Assembly (NCBI GenBank): GCA_948146395.1
Contig: OX411544.1
Coordinates: 91,946,901-92,010,900 of the forward strand
DNA length: 64,000 bases
Source of the DNA: Fragum whitleyi
Lineage: Eukaryota; Mollusca; Bivalvia; Cardiida; Cardiidae
Direction of reading: 5' to 3'
Shown: in pieces, positions 44,155 to 56,339 of the stretch
How positions within the stretch are numbered: the first letter of the stretch is position 1
Layout: every line of letters begins with the position of its first letter
The notes under the pieces: generated by a model
What the model saw: only the letters and a program-made list of their open reading frames with translations
Databases searched by the model: none
What the model was told of the DNA's origin: nothing
Position numbers and translations under genes: made by a program

Positions 44155-47100
44155 TGTTTGTTGTCTCTTTTTATCATTTTGCTTTGTACATGGGCCATTG
44201 TGTTGTGTCCTTTCACCGTTATGACATGTAGACAAATCGTAATGCTGTGTCAATTAACCTTTATGACATGTGCCCAGGTTCAATTCATCTTTATGATATG
44301 TATACGGGTCATTTCGTTGTGTCCTTTCATCGTTATGACATGTGCACAAATCTTTTAACCTTTATGACATGTGCACATGTCATTACGTTATGTCAATTCA
44401 TCTTTATGATATGCCCACTGGCCATTGCGTTGTGTCCTTTCAACATTATGACATGTACACAAGTCTTTATGCTTTGTCCTTTTATCTTGAAGTCAGGTGC
44501 ACAGGCCATTACGTTACATCGATCTATCATTATGATAACGTAAGGTTCATTACGTTATGTAAATTTACCATTATGTTATGTCCACAGGTCATTACGTTAT
44601 ATCAGTACATCTTTATGACATGTACACAAGTCTTTACGTTGTGACCTTTTATTAGCTCACCTGAGCACAACGTGCTTAATGTGAGCTATTGGGATCGGTC
44701 TATGTCCGTCGTCCGTGCGTCCGTCCGTCCGTTAACTTTTCGATGTTTATACTCTAGAGGCCACAGTGTTGGCTCAAATGTCTTGAAACTTGGTCAGAAT
44801 GTTTGTCTACATGATATCTCGGACGAGTTCAAAATTGGGTCATGTGGGGTCAAAAACTAGGTCATGGGGTCAAATTTTAGAAAAACCTTGTGTGCACTCT
44901 AGAGGCCACATTTTTGGCTCAAATGTCTTGAAACTTGGTCAGAATGATTGTCTACATGATATCTCGGACGAGTTCGAAACTGGGTCATGTGGGGTCAAAA
45001 ACTAGGTCACGGGGTCAAATCTTAGAAAAACCTTGTGTGCACTCTAGAGGCCACAGTTTTGGCTCAAATGTCTTGAAACTTGGTCAGAATGATTGTGTTC
45101 ATGATATCTCGGACGAGTTCGAAATTGGGTCATGTGGGGTCAAAAACTAGGTCACGGGGTCAAATCTTAGAAAAACCTTGTGTGCACTCTAGAGGCCACA
45201 TTTTTGGCTCAAATGTCTTGAAACTTGGTCAGAATGATAGTCTACATGATATCTCGGACGAGTTTGAAACTTGGTCATGTGGGGTCAAAAACTAGGTCAC
45301 GGGGTCAAATTTTAGAAAAACATTGTGTTCACTCTAGAGACCACAGTTTTGGCTCAAATGTCTTGAAACTTGGTCAGAATGATTGTCTACATGATATCTC
45401 GGACGAGTTTGAAACTGGGTCATGAGGGGTCAAAAACTAGGTCACAGGGTCAAATCTTAGAAAAACCTTGTGTGCACTCTAGAGGCCACATTTTTGGCTC
45501 AAATGTCTTGAAACTTGGTCAGAATGTTTGTCTACATGATATCTTGGAAGAGTTCAAAACTGGGTCATGTGGAGTCAAAAAGTAGGTCACAGGGTCAAAT
45601 CTTAGAAAATCCTTGTGTGCACTTTTGGCTCAAATGTCTTGAAACTTGGTCAGAATGATAGTCTACATGATATCTCGGACGAGTTCGAAATTGGGTCATG
45701 TGGGATCAAAAACTAGGTCACGGGGTCAAATCTTATAAAAATGTTGTGTGCACTCTAGAGGCCACATTTTTGGCTCAATTGTTTTGAACCTTGGTCAGAA
45801 TGATTGTCTAGATGATATCTTAGACACATTCAAAACTGGGTCATGTGGGGTCAAAAACTAGGTCACGGGGTCAAATCTTAGAAAAACCTTGTGTGCACTC
45901 TAGAGGCCACATTTTTGGCTCAAATGTCTTGAAACTTGGTCAGAATGATTGTGTTCATGATTTCTAGGAAAAGTTCGAAATTGGGTCACATGGTGTCAAA
46001 AACTAGTTCACAGGGTCAAATTTTAGAAAAACCTTGTATGCACTCTAGAGGCCACACTTTTGGCTTGTTCACTGTAGGTGCCCCCCTTACACCCCATTGG
46101 AATAATTGCTCTTTTTATACCTTATCATTATACAGTGATTTATTTCATGATCTAAGTTACGGTCAGCCTTTTCTTTTAACATTTGAATGCTCTAGAGGCC
46201 ACAATTTTGGCCCAATCTTGATGAAACTTTGTCAGAATATTAGTTAGGTCAAGCAGATGAACCCTATCAAAAATTGCAAGGTTCCATTCGAAAACACGGG
46301 AAAAGGGGCCTTAATGACAATTTCTTTGTTTATGTTCTAGAGGCCACAATTTTAGCTCAAACTTGATGAAACTTGGTCAGAATGATTGTAAGGTCATACA
46401 GAAGAATCCTTTTGAAAATGGGCAGGTTCCACTGGAAAACACAGGAAAAGGGGCCTGAATGACAATTTCTTTGTTTATACATTTGAGGCCACAATTTAGG
46501 CCCAATCTTGACGAAACTTGTTCAGAATATTTGTTAGGTCACCAGGATATAATCTCTATTGAGAATTGGAACGTTACATTGGAAAACACAGGAAAAGAGT
46601 CCTAAATGCCAATTAATTTCAATTAATTAGCCACAATTTTGGCTCAATATTTATGAAACTTGGTCATATGTTCTATTGTAAAATCAGGTGAGCGATCTAG
46701 GGCCATCATGGCCCTCTTTTCTTTATTTCAGGTGCACAGGTCATTACGTTATGTCCTTCATCATTATGACCTGTAGACAAGTCTTTTCGTTGTGACCTTT
46801 TATCTTTATATCAGGTGCACAGGTCATAACGTTATATCAATCCGTCATTATGATATGTTAAGGGTTCATTATGTTATGTCAATTTATCATTATGATATGT
46901 CCACGGGTCATTACGTTGTATCCTTTCAACGTTATGACATATATACAAATCATTATGCTATGTCAATTAACCTTTATGTCAGGTGCACAGGTCATTACGT
47001 TATGTCAATTCATCTTTATGATATGTACATGGGTCATTACGTTATGCCAATTCATCGTTTTATTTGTCCACAGGTCATTACGTTATGTCAATTCATCATT

Positions 47101-47680
47101 ATATGTCCAGGGGTCATTAATCTTTATGATATTGCCATGGGTCATTACGTTATGCCAATTCATCATTATGATATGTCAACAGATCATTACGTTTATATCA
47201 ATCCATCGTTATGATATGTCCACAGGTCATTACGTTATGTCAATTCATCATTATGGTATGTCCACGGGTCATTACGTTATGTCAATTCATCATTATGATA
47301 TGTCCATAGGTCGTTACATTATGTCAATTCATCATTATGATATGTCCACAGGTCATTACGCTATGCCAATTCATCATTATGATATGTCCACAGGTCATTA
47401 CGTTACGTCAATTCATCGTTATGATATGTCCACTGGTCATTATGTTATGTCAATTCATCATTATGATATGTCCACAGGTCATTAGGTTATGCCAATTCAT
47501 CATTATGATATGTCCACAGGTCAATACGTTACACCAATTCATCGTTATGATATGTCCACGGGTCATTACGGTGTATCCTTTCATCGTTATGACATGTACA
47601 CAAATCATTATGCTGTGTCCTTTAACCTCTATGACATGTGGCAAGGTTATTACATTATGTCAATTCACCATTTTGAAAAG
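44155..47680. repeat. 42-bp minisatellite, split by a HINE
   Basis: The unit is close to GGTCATTACGTTATGTCAAT followed by TCATCATTATGATATGTCCACA, 42 bp long, most regular at 47221-47560. It occupies 44155-44652 and 46721-47680 on either side of the element at 44653-46720. Since 42 is a multiple of 3, frames stay open in more than one register and on both strands, giving frames of up to 204 codons with a 14-residue period (MSTGHYVMSIHHYD). These are not genes. A longer-period block (AAGTCTTTACGTTGTGACC to CAGGTGCACAGG) is also repeated. Confidence 0.9.
44653..46720 (+). mobile_element. HINE-like element, family B, copy 5, inside the minisatellite
   Basis: The leader AGCTCACCTGAGCACAACGT...GTGAGCT is followed by GTCCGTCGTCCGTGCGTCC. 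About nine monomers follow, most of them exactly 145 bp (CTTGGTCAGAATG every 145 bp from about 44780 to 45370, and on to 45936), then about three monomers of the second B type (GGAAAAGGGGCCTTAATGAC). The 3' end is CAGGTGAGCGATCTAGGGCC, hairpin GGGCCATCATGGCCC and TCTTTT, where other copies have TCTTGT. An unrelated piece may sit at 46064-46185. Overlapping 71-codon frames starting every 145 bp are repeat shadows. Confidence 0.87.
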
Positions 47681-47911
47681 TCCTTTTTATTTAGGGAAAG
47701 GGCTTCTTTTACTAGAGTCTTGCACAGCAGACTGGATAGTGACAACGGACTGGATAGTATGTTGCGAACAATGTCTTCACTTCCCTTGATCATGAAAGTT
47801 AATTGTTGAAATCGGAATGGTTATGATTGAAATAAAAAAAATCGACGAGATCTAACGAGCTCAAAAGGCCTACAACATAGTTCTGAACCACTGAAAGTCC
47901 ACCCTTAATAT

Positions 47912-48826
47912 TAGAGCTGGGACGAGTACCCGGGTATCGAGTAGGGTACATATGGTACTCGAGTACTCAACAATTACCCGGTACTCGATCATTGTATCGT
48001 GACATGTTTATTAAGTAGGCCCTATTTATGTACAAGTTCCATCTGTGTAGTTATATTCTTTTTATCATGTGAGAAAGCCTCTGTAATATCAGTATTAAGG
48101 CACAAGTAAAATAATTGATCCGTTATCCAGGAAAACCTGCCTAAATGACGTCATTTTGTGATTTTGGTTTGCAAAGCTCAATACTACCCGATGAAAAAAA
48201 TTAGACTGATTCAAATTCAAAGAATTTGCAGAGGACAATTCATAGTGTGTAAAAAATGAAAAATGACTGCAAAATATGGTAGAAAACATTGATAGAAAAG
48301 GAGAAATTGCTTGTTACAAGCAATTTCTCTTTTGCTCTCAATGTTTTTGAACTTGGTGTATACAGTGCATAAAAATGCAGGTTTTTGTTGAAATGGGTAC
48401 GTAAAAAGACACAGAACATTTCAATATTTCAGATAATAACGTATTTTTTTTTTTAAATTGTTCCAATTAGAATTATGTCATTTTCTGAAATTCTATAAAA
48501 GTACAAAAAAATCAGTTAATTGTCATTTAGGCAGTTTTTCCTGGAGAACGGATCAATTATAATTGCTTTGCGATTCTTTAGTCTCCTACAAGACTATCTC
48601 CTGGTAGGAGACTATCGAATCGCCAAACTTCACTTTTTGAATAAGGCTTTGCCGAATTGTGGTTTATTGGAGCCATTTTAACATATGGAGTTAGCCTTAG
48701 GCTGTGTAAAGATAGACAACCATTTTTGAATGTTCAAAGAAACTTTATAAAATCGGATACTCGAGTATCCGCGGGTATTACAACCACGAGTACTTGGGTA
48801 CAAAATTTCTACCCGTCCCAGCTCTA
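47912..48826. mobile_element. Non-autonomous hAT-type element (hAT-2), 915 bp
   Basis: The left end is TAGAGCTGGGACGAGTA and the inverse of the right end is TAGAGCTGGGACGGGTA. The flanks CTTAATAT (47904-47911) and CGTAATAT (48827-48834) form an 8-bp TSD with one mismatch. Subterminal GTACTCGAGTACTC and GGATACTCGAGTATCC palindromes lie on the two sides. A second inverted-repeat element occupies its centre (48111-48560). No transposase is present. Confidence 0.8.
48111..48560. mobile_element. MITE nested in hAT-2
   Basis: The terminal inverted repeats are 39 bp with two mismatches (48111-48149 and 48522-48560), beginning ATAATTGATCCGTT. The centre has a strong hairpin, GAGAAATTGCTTG facing CAAGCAATTTCTC (48301-48329). 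The TSD is unclear because the ends themselves contain AATT. A 64-codon minus-strand frame is not convincing. Confidence 0.8.
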
Positions 48827-49204
48827 CGTAATATCGCATATCTTTAATTAATATTGTAACGGTACAAGGGAAAGCGTTTTACTTTTTCTCTCATGCCTCT
48901 CTCTCTCTTTCTGTCACTCTCTTAACAGACGCTGATCTCTTTCTTAACAGACGCTGATTTCTCACAACTCGTCGTCTGCCAGAGGTTAGAATATCAAAAG
49001 AACAGTCTTATAAAATAACACTTCTTAACCAGTTTAATTTCTCTTCTGTAGTTTCAATGTTTTATAATTTACAGTCAATTCTTGTAACAAAATCTCAAAT
49101 TTGGTAAAGTGAAATTAAAAATAACGACGTACATGTAATGCTATTTTTCTAACCCTCGGAATAAGACTGGGCTCCTGACCCAAGAAACGCTGTCGTTTTA
49201 TATA

Positions 49205-50752
49205 CTACTCAAAGTTTGCTAAGCACCAAACTTTTTCGATGTCCCCAAGAAGTTTATTTTTAACAAAACTCGTGTATACATGTTTAAAATGATAAATCAA
49301 TGATTTTACAAGATATGTAATGTATACATTACCAAATATGACACGCACTTTTCTCCTGAGAGTCTTGCAAACAGAGGAACCCAATTTTTTAGTCTGTTCT
49401 TTCTCATTTTCTTCATGTACGCGTTACGTGTAGAAGCTAAATTTTGAAATTTCAGTTCCAAATTCGAACTTTTCCTAATTAAGGATGGCAAATGCAAATG
49501 TCAGAAGACATTTATTGACAGAAGAGTTGTTGCGAGCTGTTGGTATGGTGGAGCAAGGGGCCTCACACCGTGAGGTCGGCTTGGCACTAGGTGTGCACCA
49601 TACTGTAGTGACTAGGGCTTGGTCACGGTACCTACAGCATGGGACACCTGTCAGGAGACATGGTGGGGGAAGGGCGCGTGCAACCTCTGCCGCCGACGAC
49701 CGATTTTTATTGATTCAGGCCCGACGAAACAGGTTTGCTACGGCAACCCAGTTACGTTCTGAGCTTCAGAATGCTTCAGGGGTGCGAGTTTCGACTCAAA
49801 CCATTAGGACACGACTGCATGAGAATAATCTCCGTTCAAGAAGAGCATGCATTCGTATCCCATTGACCCGCGTACACTGTCGTCGTCGCTTAGCGTGGGC
49901 CTGGGACTCCGTTGGTTGGCACCCTAGACGATGGTGCCCTGTACTGTTTACAGATGAGTCCAGGTATTGTCTGGATTACACAGACAGACGAGTAAGGGTG
50001 TGGAGAAGGCCGGGGGAAAGATTCCATTCGCTGAACACGACCGATATGGAGGTGGGTCCATTATGGTCTGGGGTGGCATCAGCTGGGATGGACGTACCGA
50101 GCTTGTGACCCTGGATAGAGGTACTCTGACAGCCCAAAGGTACCTGGATGAAATCATCAGTACCCATGTACGATTTTACGCTGGTGATATTGGGGACGGT
50201 TTCATTTCAATGGACGATAATGCCCGTCCACACGTGGCCCGTATCGTCCAGAACTATCGTCATCAGGAGGGTATTGCGCGTTTGGACTGGCCGGCTCGCT
50301 CTCCGGACCTGAACCCGATAGAGCACATGTGGAATGAACTACAGGTCCGGGTTTCGGCTCGGCAGGTCCAACCAAGGAACCTCCAGGAGCTTGGCCAGAT
50401 CCTAATGGACGAATGGGCCGCAATCCCTCAACGAGTAGTCCAGAACCTAATTAGGAGTATGCAGAGACGTTGTCAAGCTGTCATTGACAGTGACGGCTCT
50501 CATACTCGATATTAAATCACTTCCAATTGTTGGAAAACTTTTTTTTTGACTTTTCAAAAATCCGCCCGTTTTTAAGGGTCACCCAGTTTGGTCTACAATA
50601 CAAGTCTTATAATCTTTATTAAAGCCCTTTTTTCGTTAACACATGTCAAAATGATAACAATAAACCAATTTTATACATTTTTGTGATCAAGTATTAAAAA
50701 GCATGAAAATCATAGGTAAAAAAAGTTTTGGTACTTAGCAAACTTTGAGTAG
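49205..50752 (+). mobile_element. Tc1-like DNA transposon, full length, intact ends
   Basis: The terminal inverted repeats read CTACTCAAAGTTTGCTAAG on the left and the same on the inverse of the right, continuing into ACCAAA(A)CTTTTT, about 30 bp. A TA dinucleotide flanks both sides (49203-49204 and 50753-50754), the standard Tc1/mariner target duplication. The 1,548-bp length fits the family. It contains a single transposase gene, broken by one frameshift. Confidence 0.95.
49485..50515 (+). pseudogene. Tc1-like transposase, DD34E, one frameshift
   Basis: The ATG at 49485 opens 207 codons. Residues 1-115 form the paired-like helix-turn-helix DNA-binding region, with a GGGRAR linker at 61-66 resembling the GRPR motif. 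The first catalytic aspartate is D157 (FTDESRY). Near 50018-50043 the frame changes by one base and the second part continues to TAA at 50513-50515. In a 182-residue frame counted from codon 49967, it has GGGSIMVWGGIS, then D84 (DNARPH) and E119 (NPIEH) with 34 residues between, the DD34E spacing of Tc1-like enzymes. All three catalytic acids and the C-terminal part are present and there is no in-frame stop within either half. A one-base deletion (or two-base insertion) therefore seems the only major lesion, unless it is a sequencing error. The enzyme would bind the inverted ends and cut and paste the element. Confidence 0.93.
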
Positions 50753-50754
50753 TA

Positions 50755-52879
50755 TAGTATCAGCGCACGTGCGACCAAAAAGTTGGTGCCAATATCGCGG
50801 CCAAGAAAATTGGTCGTTACCAAAAATATTGGTCACGCCAGCGTTCATCACACTAAACGACCTTAAAGTGCCTATAGGCTTTCCGAAGTTAGAGACCTAT
50901 CCCAAATCGAAAAACACAAATATCAAATATCAAGGGCGGATCCAGGATTTTTTCTAGGTAAAAAATCTTTGGCGATGATATTCCAGGGGGTCCGGACCCC
51001 CTGCCCCCTATAGGTCCGTCCATGAATATCGTGGAAAGTGAAGCTGTCAGAACGTCAATGTTTATTTACTATTGATAAAATGGTAAAGTTGACCTTGATG
51101 ACGTAATCATCAAGTAATAAATGATGTCATAGAGTTACAATGAATAGAATAAAACTAGACAACTACGATCCACTTTCTCGGAGAAAATGCAAATATTCGC
51201 GAATAATCCTGATATGACAGCGCTTTTAAAGCGGTTTACACGTATGAAATATTAAAAAATCGCTATTAAAACTGTAGCGTGCACAGAACACTTGGATCAG
51301 CAAAGAAACTGCGACCAAGATCGGACAAAATTATTCAAAGATCCTGACTGTCGATCTAAAGCGTTGTGGAAAATAATCAAATGAAGTAATAGTAATTTGT
51401 TCATAAAAGTCACCGAGAGCTAATAAGCCGGGTATTTATGTGCACGACGACATTCCGGGATGATCTGGGTAAATAAGATCTACATATCGAGTTCTGTGTA
51501 AGCTAGTACCTACAACATAGGACAACATACGAATAAACAGCGTATGCAAGGACAGAACGCAGCAAATGCAATTTCGGTACTTGAATAGGATGACTGCATT
51601 CTGTGAGGAGTTGAAATACGTTGATTTAAGATGCATGAATACTGTTCGTATAGGGATTAAAAGTCAACGTGAGGTGGGATATTACAATATTATCATAGAT
51701 CTAATTAGAATTATCATTGTGAATACTTCTAGGGTTCAGTTTGATTTTGTTCACACTTGCAATTTGGCGAATCGTTGTTGAAAAGGTCTGGCTGGCGTAC
51801 TTGGCATGCTGCATCTCGCAAACGGGCTCTAAATATTGCCTATCGCGATAATCCCGAGCTGGGCTAGATCCCGATCAGACAATCTTTCAAGCATTTCAGT
51901 TTGAACTTTTCATCTTCAAATCTTTTTGTTAGTGTTCCTAAGCTTAGTTTTTTTTTCAAAATTACTTGAATAGGTGAGGCTGCCGCCATTATCGATTTTA
52001 AACGGTGAAGGCGTTACAAATGTTCTCGAAAATAAAGCTCATATATAATAAGGTTTTTGACATAATGATAAGGTTTGTACATAACGACATAAAGAAGCAC
52101 AGGACAGAAAGAGGTTTTGGCGTGATGTAATGATTTAAGCACATGTCAACTTGCTTTATATGTCGTGCCCGATCTCGGGAATACTTAATCTCAAGAACGG
52201 GCAAGTGATGACAGGGGGTCGTTGCTCATTCTTAAGAATGGTCAAACAAACGTGTATATCAACACAACATGTCTTAAAAGTATGATTCTTGCATTTAAAT
52301 ATTCCATTTTATTTATTTCATAATTCCAAAATAAAGTTTATTCGATTAATTCTACATATAAACTATAAAATCATTTTATTGTTCGATCTCAACCTTCGAC
52401 AAACTGACAGATCAACTTCCGGTTGAATATCCCGGCTCACTTATCTAAATATACGATACCTATCGTTATTAATAAAATTGTTGTTCGCGTAATTTTCAGT
52501 TTGTAAACCTACGTTAATTAAAGATTGCCTGGACATTCATGAAACATCGGGAAACGATATATAATAGATTGTTAACTGTCAGAGTCTGTACAACCCGGAT
52601 AACTATTTTGAATGATAATTCATCCCAATGAAAACATCTGGAACAGTGCATCAGATGTTCTACCGGTCTGTTCAGGCTCTTCCGAATTTTATCCAACAAA
52701 ATACCCAGTTTTTTTCAATACAGACAGCAAATGAAATGCACTTGAAAAAAAAATCCCCTGTCAATGGTGGTCATGAAAGAAGCCTATAGGGCAGCTTATA
52801 CTTTACAAAACGGGCTTTAAACTATACACCTCACCCCTCACATAATAAGGGGTCGTCTTGGAACTCTGTAAAATCAATA
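50755..52879. other. Gene-free spacer with one palindromic repeat end
   Basis: At 50935-51010 GGGCGGATCCAGGATTTTTT is followed by a GGGGGTCCGGACCCCC palindrome (about 50985-51000), which looks like a transposon end, but no partner was found. Otherwise no gene, RNA or repeat was recognised. Confidence 0.4.
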
Positions 52880-53162
52880 GTTGATTTGTGTGTTTGAATG
52901 GGGTTGTACATCCCTTCTGACAATCTTTCAGTAATAGCGTGGTGAATGAAGTACCTAATAATGAACCCCTGGTATTTCTCACACCAGTTCCACCATCACA
53001 TACTTTCCAAGTCTCCAGCTGCTATCCCACATAGGTCTACTGTTATCGCCCATTGTTGGAAGACAAATAGTCAGAAAGAATTAAAGTCCCCATCAGGAAT
53101 CAAACTCAAAACCTCTAGATTGACATTCCAAAGCTCTACCGACTGCATTATAAAGGTGGCTT
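52880..53162 (-). mobile_element. tRNA-headed SINE, older copy, minus strand
   Basis: On the minus strand the order is head (B-box-like GAGTTTGATTCC), body with GGGATAGCAGCTGGAGAC and TGGTGTGAGAAATACCAGG, and tail ACCCCATTCAAACACAC. The same phrases in the same order occur in the SINE at 24735. AATCAATA flanks both sides (52872-52879 and 53163-53170), a likely TSD. More diverged than the first copy. Confidence 0.8.
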
Positions 53163-53219
53163 AATCAATATTTGAAAAATCTTTGATTTCATTAGAGGTT
53201 AGCCGGATTTGATATGTCA

Positions 53220-55471
53220 ACATGGTGACAAATTGTCACGAGATAGGCATGTAACTGTGCTGGATGCCCAAGTATTAAAAACAACAAAGGGACATAACTC
53301 AAAAATTAAGCAAGGTAGAGTAACTTTTCTTGCCAACTGCACTTCTTAAGACCTCTTTACACATTCTCGATTTTCTCTCTGATTCACCACAATTCACCAA
53401 GATTTCTCATGGTCAGAAAAATTGGAATGGATCGGGTTGAATCGTGGCAAAAAGTAGAAATATTCAGTATCACTACGATTCCAGTAAGAATGTACACAAT
53501 ATAAGTACGGTGTCTGTAAGGTATTTCTACGAAGCAATGACGATTCTTGACAGCAACGCTACAGTCAATAAGGTTCAATACGGTACAAGTACGATTCTAA
53601 GAGGCATTGCTCATGGCCAATCATGAAGCTCCACAGCGAAACCTTGGATTATTCGTACGACAACTGTACCCATTTCATGGTGAATCGTGTGAATTCGTAA
53701 TGTAGGAATGCATGAAAGGAATGAATTGCCTAGGTTCAAGTCAATCAGACATAAGGGGACAAAGTTACGCTTCTGACACAGAAAGATCCACCGGCCTGTT
53801 GCATATTGGCACCACAAACCATCCAACATTACATCCTTTCTTTTACGGGGCATGTGCAGAAAGGTAAAATGACCATACAAGATTAAATAAGGTAGCCAAT
53901 TGTCACAAGATAAGCCAATTACACAGCTGGATGTCCAAGTTTGAAAAACATCAAAGAGAAATACCTAAAAAACATTAAGCTAGGTGGAGTTGTTGTTCTT
54001 GTGCTCTGCTATCCATTATCATAAAAGGAACATAACTTCAAAGTTTCAAGTCAATCCGACATACGGTGTCAGAAATATGCTGCGGACTAAGCAGTGGAAG
54101 TCAAAGGTGATCCCCCCTCTCCACATAAGGTCAACAGCTAGATTTGTGTCGACAATTTCATCACTATTTGGAATATCGCTTCGTCTGACAGGTCACACAT
54201 TAAATTACATAAGCCTAAAAGAAACAATATGAAGTTTTAAACTGGAGTCAAAAATAGCTTTTTCAACCTATATGTACGTGTTTATCAGAAGTTTCATCCT
54301 AAACATGTCTGAAAAACAACAAAGGGCAATAACTCAAAAATTAGGTCAGGTAGAATAATGGTTATTGTACACTGCACTCCCCCTTGGTGAGATCTATACA
54401 CCCATGCAGTTTCATGATCCTTGCTATTATACTTTTAGAGATATACTCCGGACAAGATTCAAGTCTGAAAAACAACAAAGGGCAATAACTAAAAAATTAG
54501 GTCAGGTAGAGTTATGGTTCTAGTGCACTGCACTCCCCTTTGGTGAGATCTATACACACATGAAGTTTCATGATCCTAGCTATTATGCTTTTAGAGATAT
54601 ACTCCGGACAAGATTCAAGTCTGAAAAACAACAAAGGGCAATAACTCAAAAAAAAGGCCAGGTAGAGTTATGGTTCTTGTGAACTGCACCCCCCCCCCTT
54701 GGTGAGATCTATACACCCATGAAGTTTCATGATCCTAGCTATTATACTTTAAGAGATATACTCCAGACAAGATTAAAGTCTGAAAAACAACAAAGGGCAA
54801 TAACTCAAAACTTAGGTCAGGTAGAATTACAGTTATTGTACACTGCACTCCCCCTTGGTGAGATCTATACACCAGTGAAGTTTCATGATCCTAGCTATTA
54901 TACTTTTAGAGATATACTCCGGACAAGATTCTAGTATGAAAAACAACAAAGGGCAATAACTCAAAAAATAGGCCAGGTAGAGTTATGGTTCTTGTGCACT
55001 GCACTCCCCCTTGGTGAAATCTATACACCCATGCAGTTTCATGATCCTAGCTATTATACTTTTAGAGATATACTCCGGACAAGATTCTAGTTTGAAAAAC
55101 AACAAAGGGCAATAACTAAAAAAATAGGCCAGGTAGAGTTATGGTTCTTGTGCACTGCACTCCCCCTTGGTGAAATCTATACACCCATGAAGTTTCATGA
55201 TCCTAGCTATTCTGTAAGAGATATACTCCGGACAAGATTCAAGTATGAAAAACAACAAAGGGCAATAACTCAAAAAATAGGCCAGGTAGAGTTATGGTTC
55301 TTGTGCACTGCACTCCATAATGATGAGAAGAATACAATTGCCAAGTTTGAAGTCCATCGGACTTCAAGTGACAGAGTTATGCTCCGGACAAAGAAGTGGA
55401 CGCCGCCGGACGTCTGGACGCCGGACGCCAAGGGTGATCCCATAATACGTCCCGTCTTCGACAGGCGTATA
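53220..55471 (-). mobile_element. HINE-like element(s), family L, minus strand
   Basis: On the minus strand the leader is ATACGCCTGTCGAAGACGGG followed by ...ATTATGGGATCACCC, then GGCGTCCGGCGTCCAGACG. Six or seven monomers of about 156 bp follow (plus-strand marker ATACTCCGGACAAGATTC at 54446, 54602, 54917 and 55073). A 3' hairpin, TGACAAATTGTCA on the plus strand, lies at 53225-53238, and a second copy of that tail (AATTGTCACAAGAT) lies at 53897. This suggests two elements or an interrupted one; the unrelated stretch 53345-53875 separates them. The monomer matches family E. Frames of 112 and 120 codons here are repeat-derived. Confidence 0.75.
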
Positions 55472-55813
55472 AAAATACTTAGTTTTTTAGCCTGGGAATT
55501 AAACATGTGACCCGTCATGCAAAAAGGGACCATCTGGGAACTCTGTAAAATATATTTTTTTGAAAAGAGATTGTGTCCAGCATAGGTCAAGCACAGATCG
55601 CAATTCAAAAATCCTTTTACAGGAAGGTAGATTGTTCATTCTATATTGGAAAATAAAAAAAGTGCAATTTTTTTTTACCCTAGTCAGTTTGCGCGATCCG
55701 CAGTCAGACTGGGATTGCCACTTTACCCACTGCCAGGATGGTCCCTTTTCGTGTGGCAGGTCACATATAATAACATACATTCTGATTTGAAGTAAGAAGC
55801 TTTACCAACTGAT

Positions 55814-56065
55814 TTTGTTTGGATAGGGTTTTACGACACTTTAAACTATCTATCATTTATATTGTGGAGGCATGAGCACCTAACAATATATTCCTGGTAA
55901 TTCTAACACCAGTACTTACATTAGCGGTACATCTTTTTCTAGCCTACAGTAGGTATCCCTCTTGGGTCTAGGATTATCAACCAATTTATGGAAGACAAAA
56001 AGTCAGAAAGGATGAGTGCTGCTGTCAGGAATCAAACTCTACTGACTGAACACATGAGACTGTTG
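55814..56065 (-). mobile_element. tRNA-headed SINE, degraded, minus strand
   Basis: On the minus strand it has TGACAGCAGCACTCATCC, a body with ACTGGTGTTAGAATTACCAG and the tail GTAAAACCCTATCCAAAC. These align with the other two SINE copies, with many substitutions and loss of the tRNA-like boxes. Confidence 0.6.
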
Positions 56066-56339
56066 CTTGCAGGGGTGTGGAATTCCCATGCTCGACTTTT
56101 ACAACTTGGCTTTTTTAGCCTGTGACTGAGTAGATTTTCCTTGAAAACTTGTCCAAGAACAAGTTGGTCTTATATCAATAACTAAATTGCAGACTTTTGA
56201 AAGTGGTTTCATGTTGCAGTTTAAGGCATTTTCAGAAAAGGTATTATCTTAAAATAAAAAACATTGTAGTTAAGGAAAAAAAGCAGTTTCTCCTTTTATC
56301 ACAATGTTTTCTATACTCATTTGTTTCCAGGTTGAACAA

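Noticed and set aside
44672..45585. Series of overlapping 62-71 codon frames starting every 145 bp with nearly the same peptide
   Set aside because: They are the 145-bp monomer of a HINE read in rotating frames; no start context, no motif, and the period is not a multiple of three.
46792..47789. Frames of 140, 204 and 150 codons on the plus strand
   Set aside because: All come from the 42-bp minisatellite and overlap in different registers; the minus strand is open too.
53345..53875. Possible inverted-repeat element (GATTCACCACAATTCACC against TGGTGAATCGTGTGAATTC)
   Set aside because: The match is short and imperfect and borders could not be set; noted only as an unrelated stretch inside family L.
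54719..55608. Frames of 71-120 codons on both strands
   Set aside because: Translation of 156-bp family L monomers; the repeated peptide follows the DNA period.
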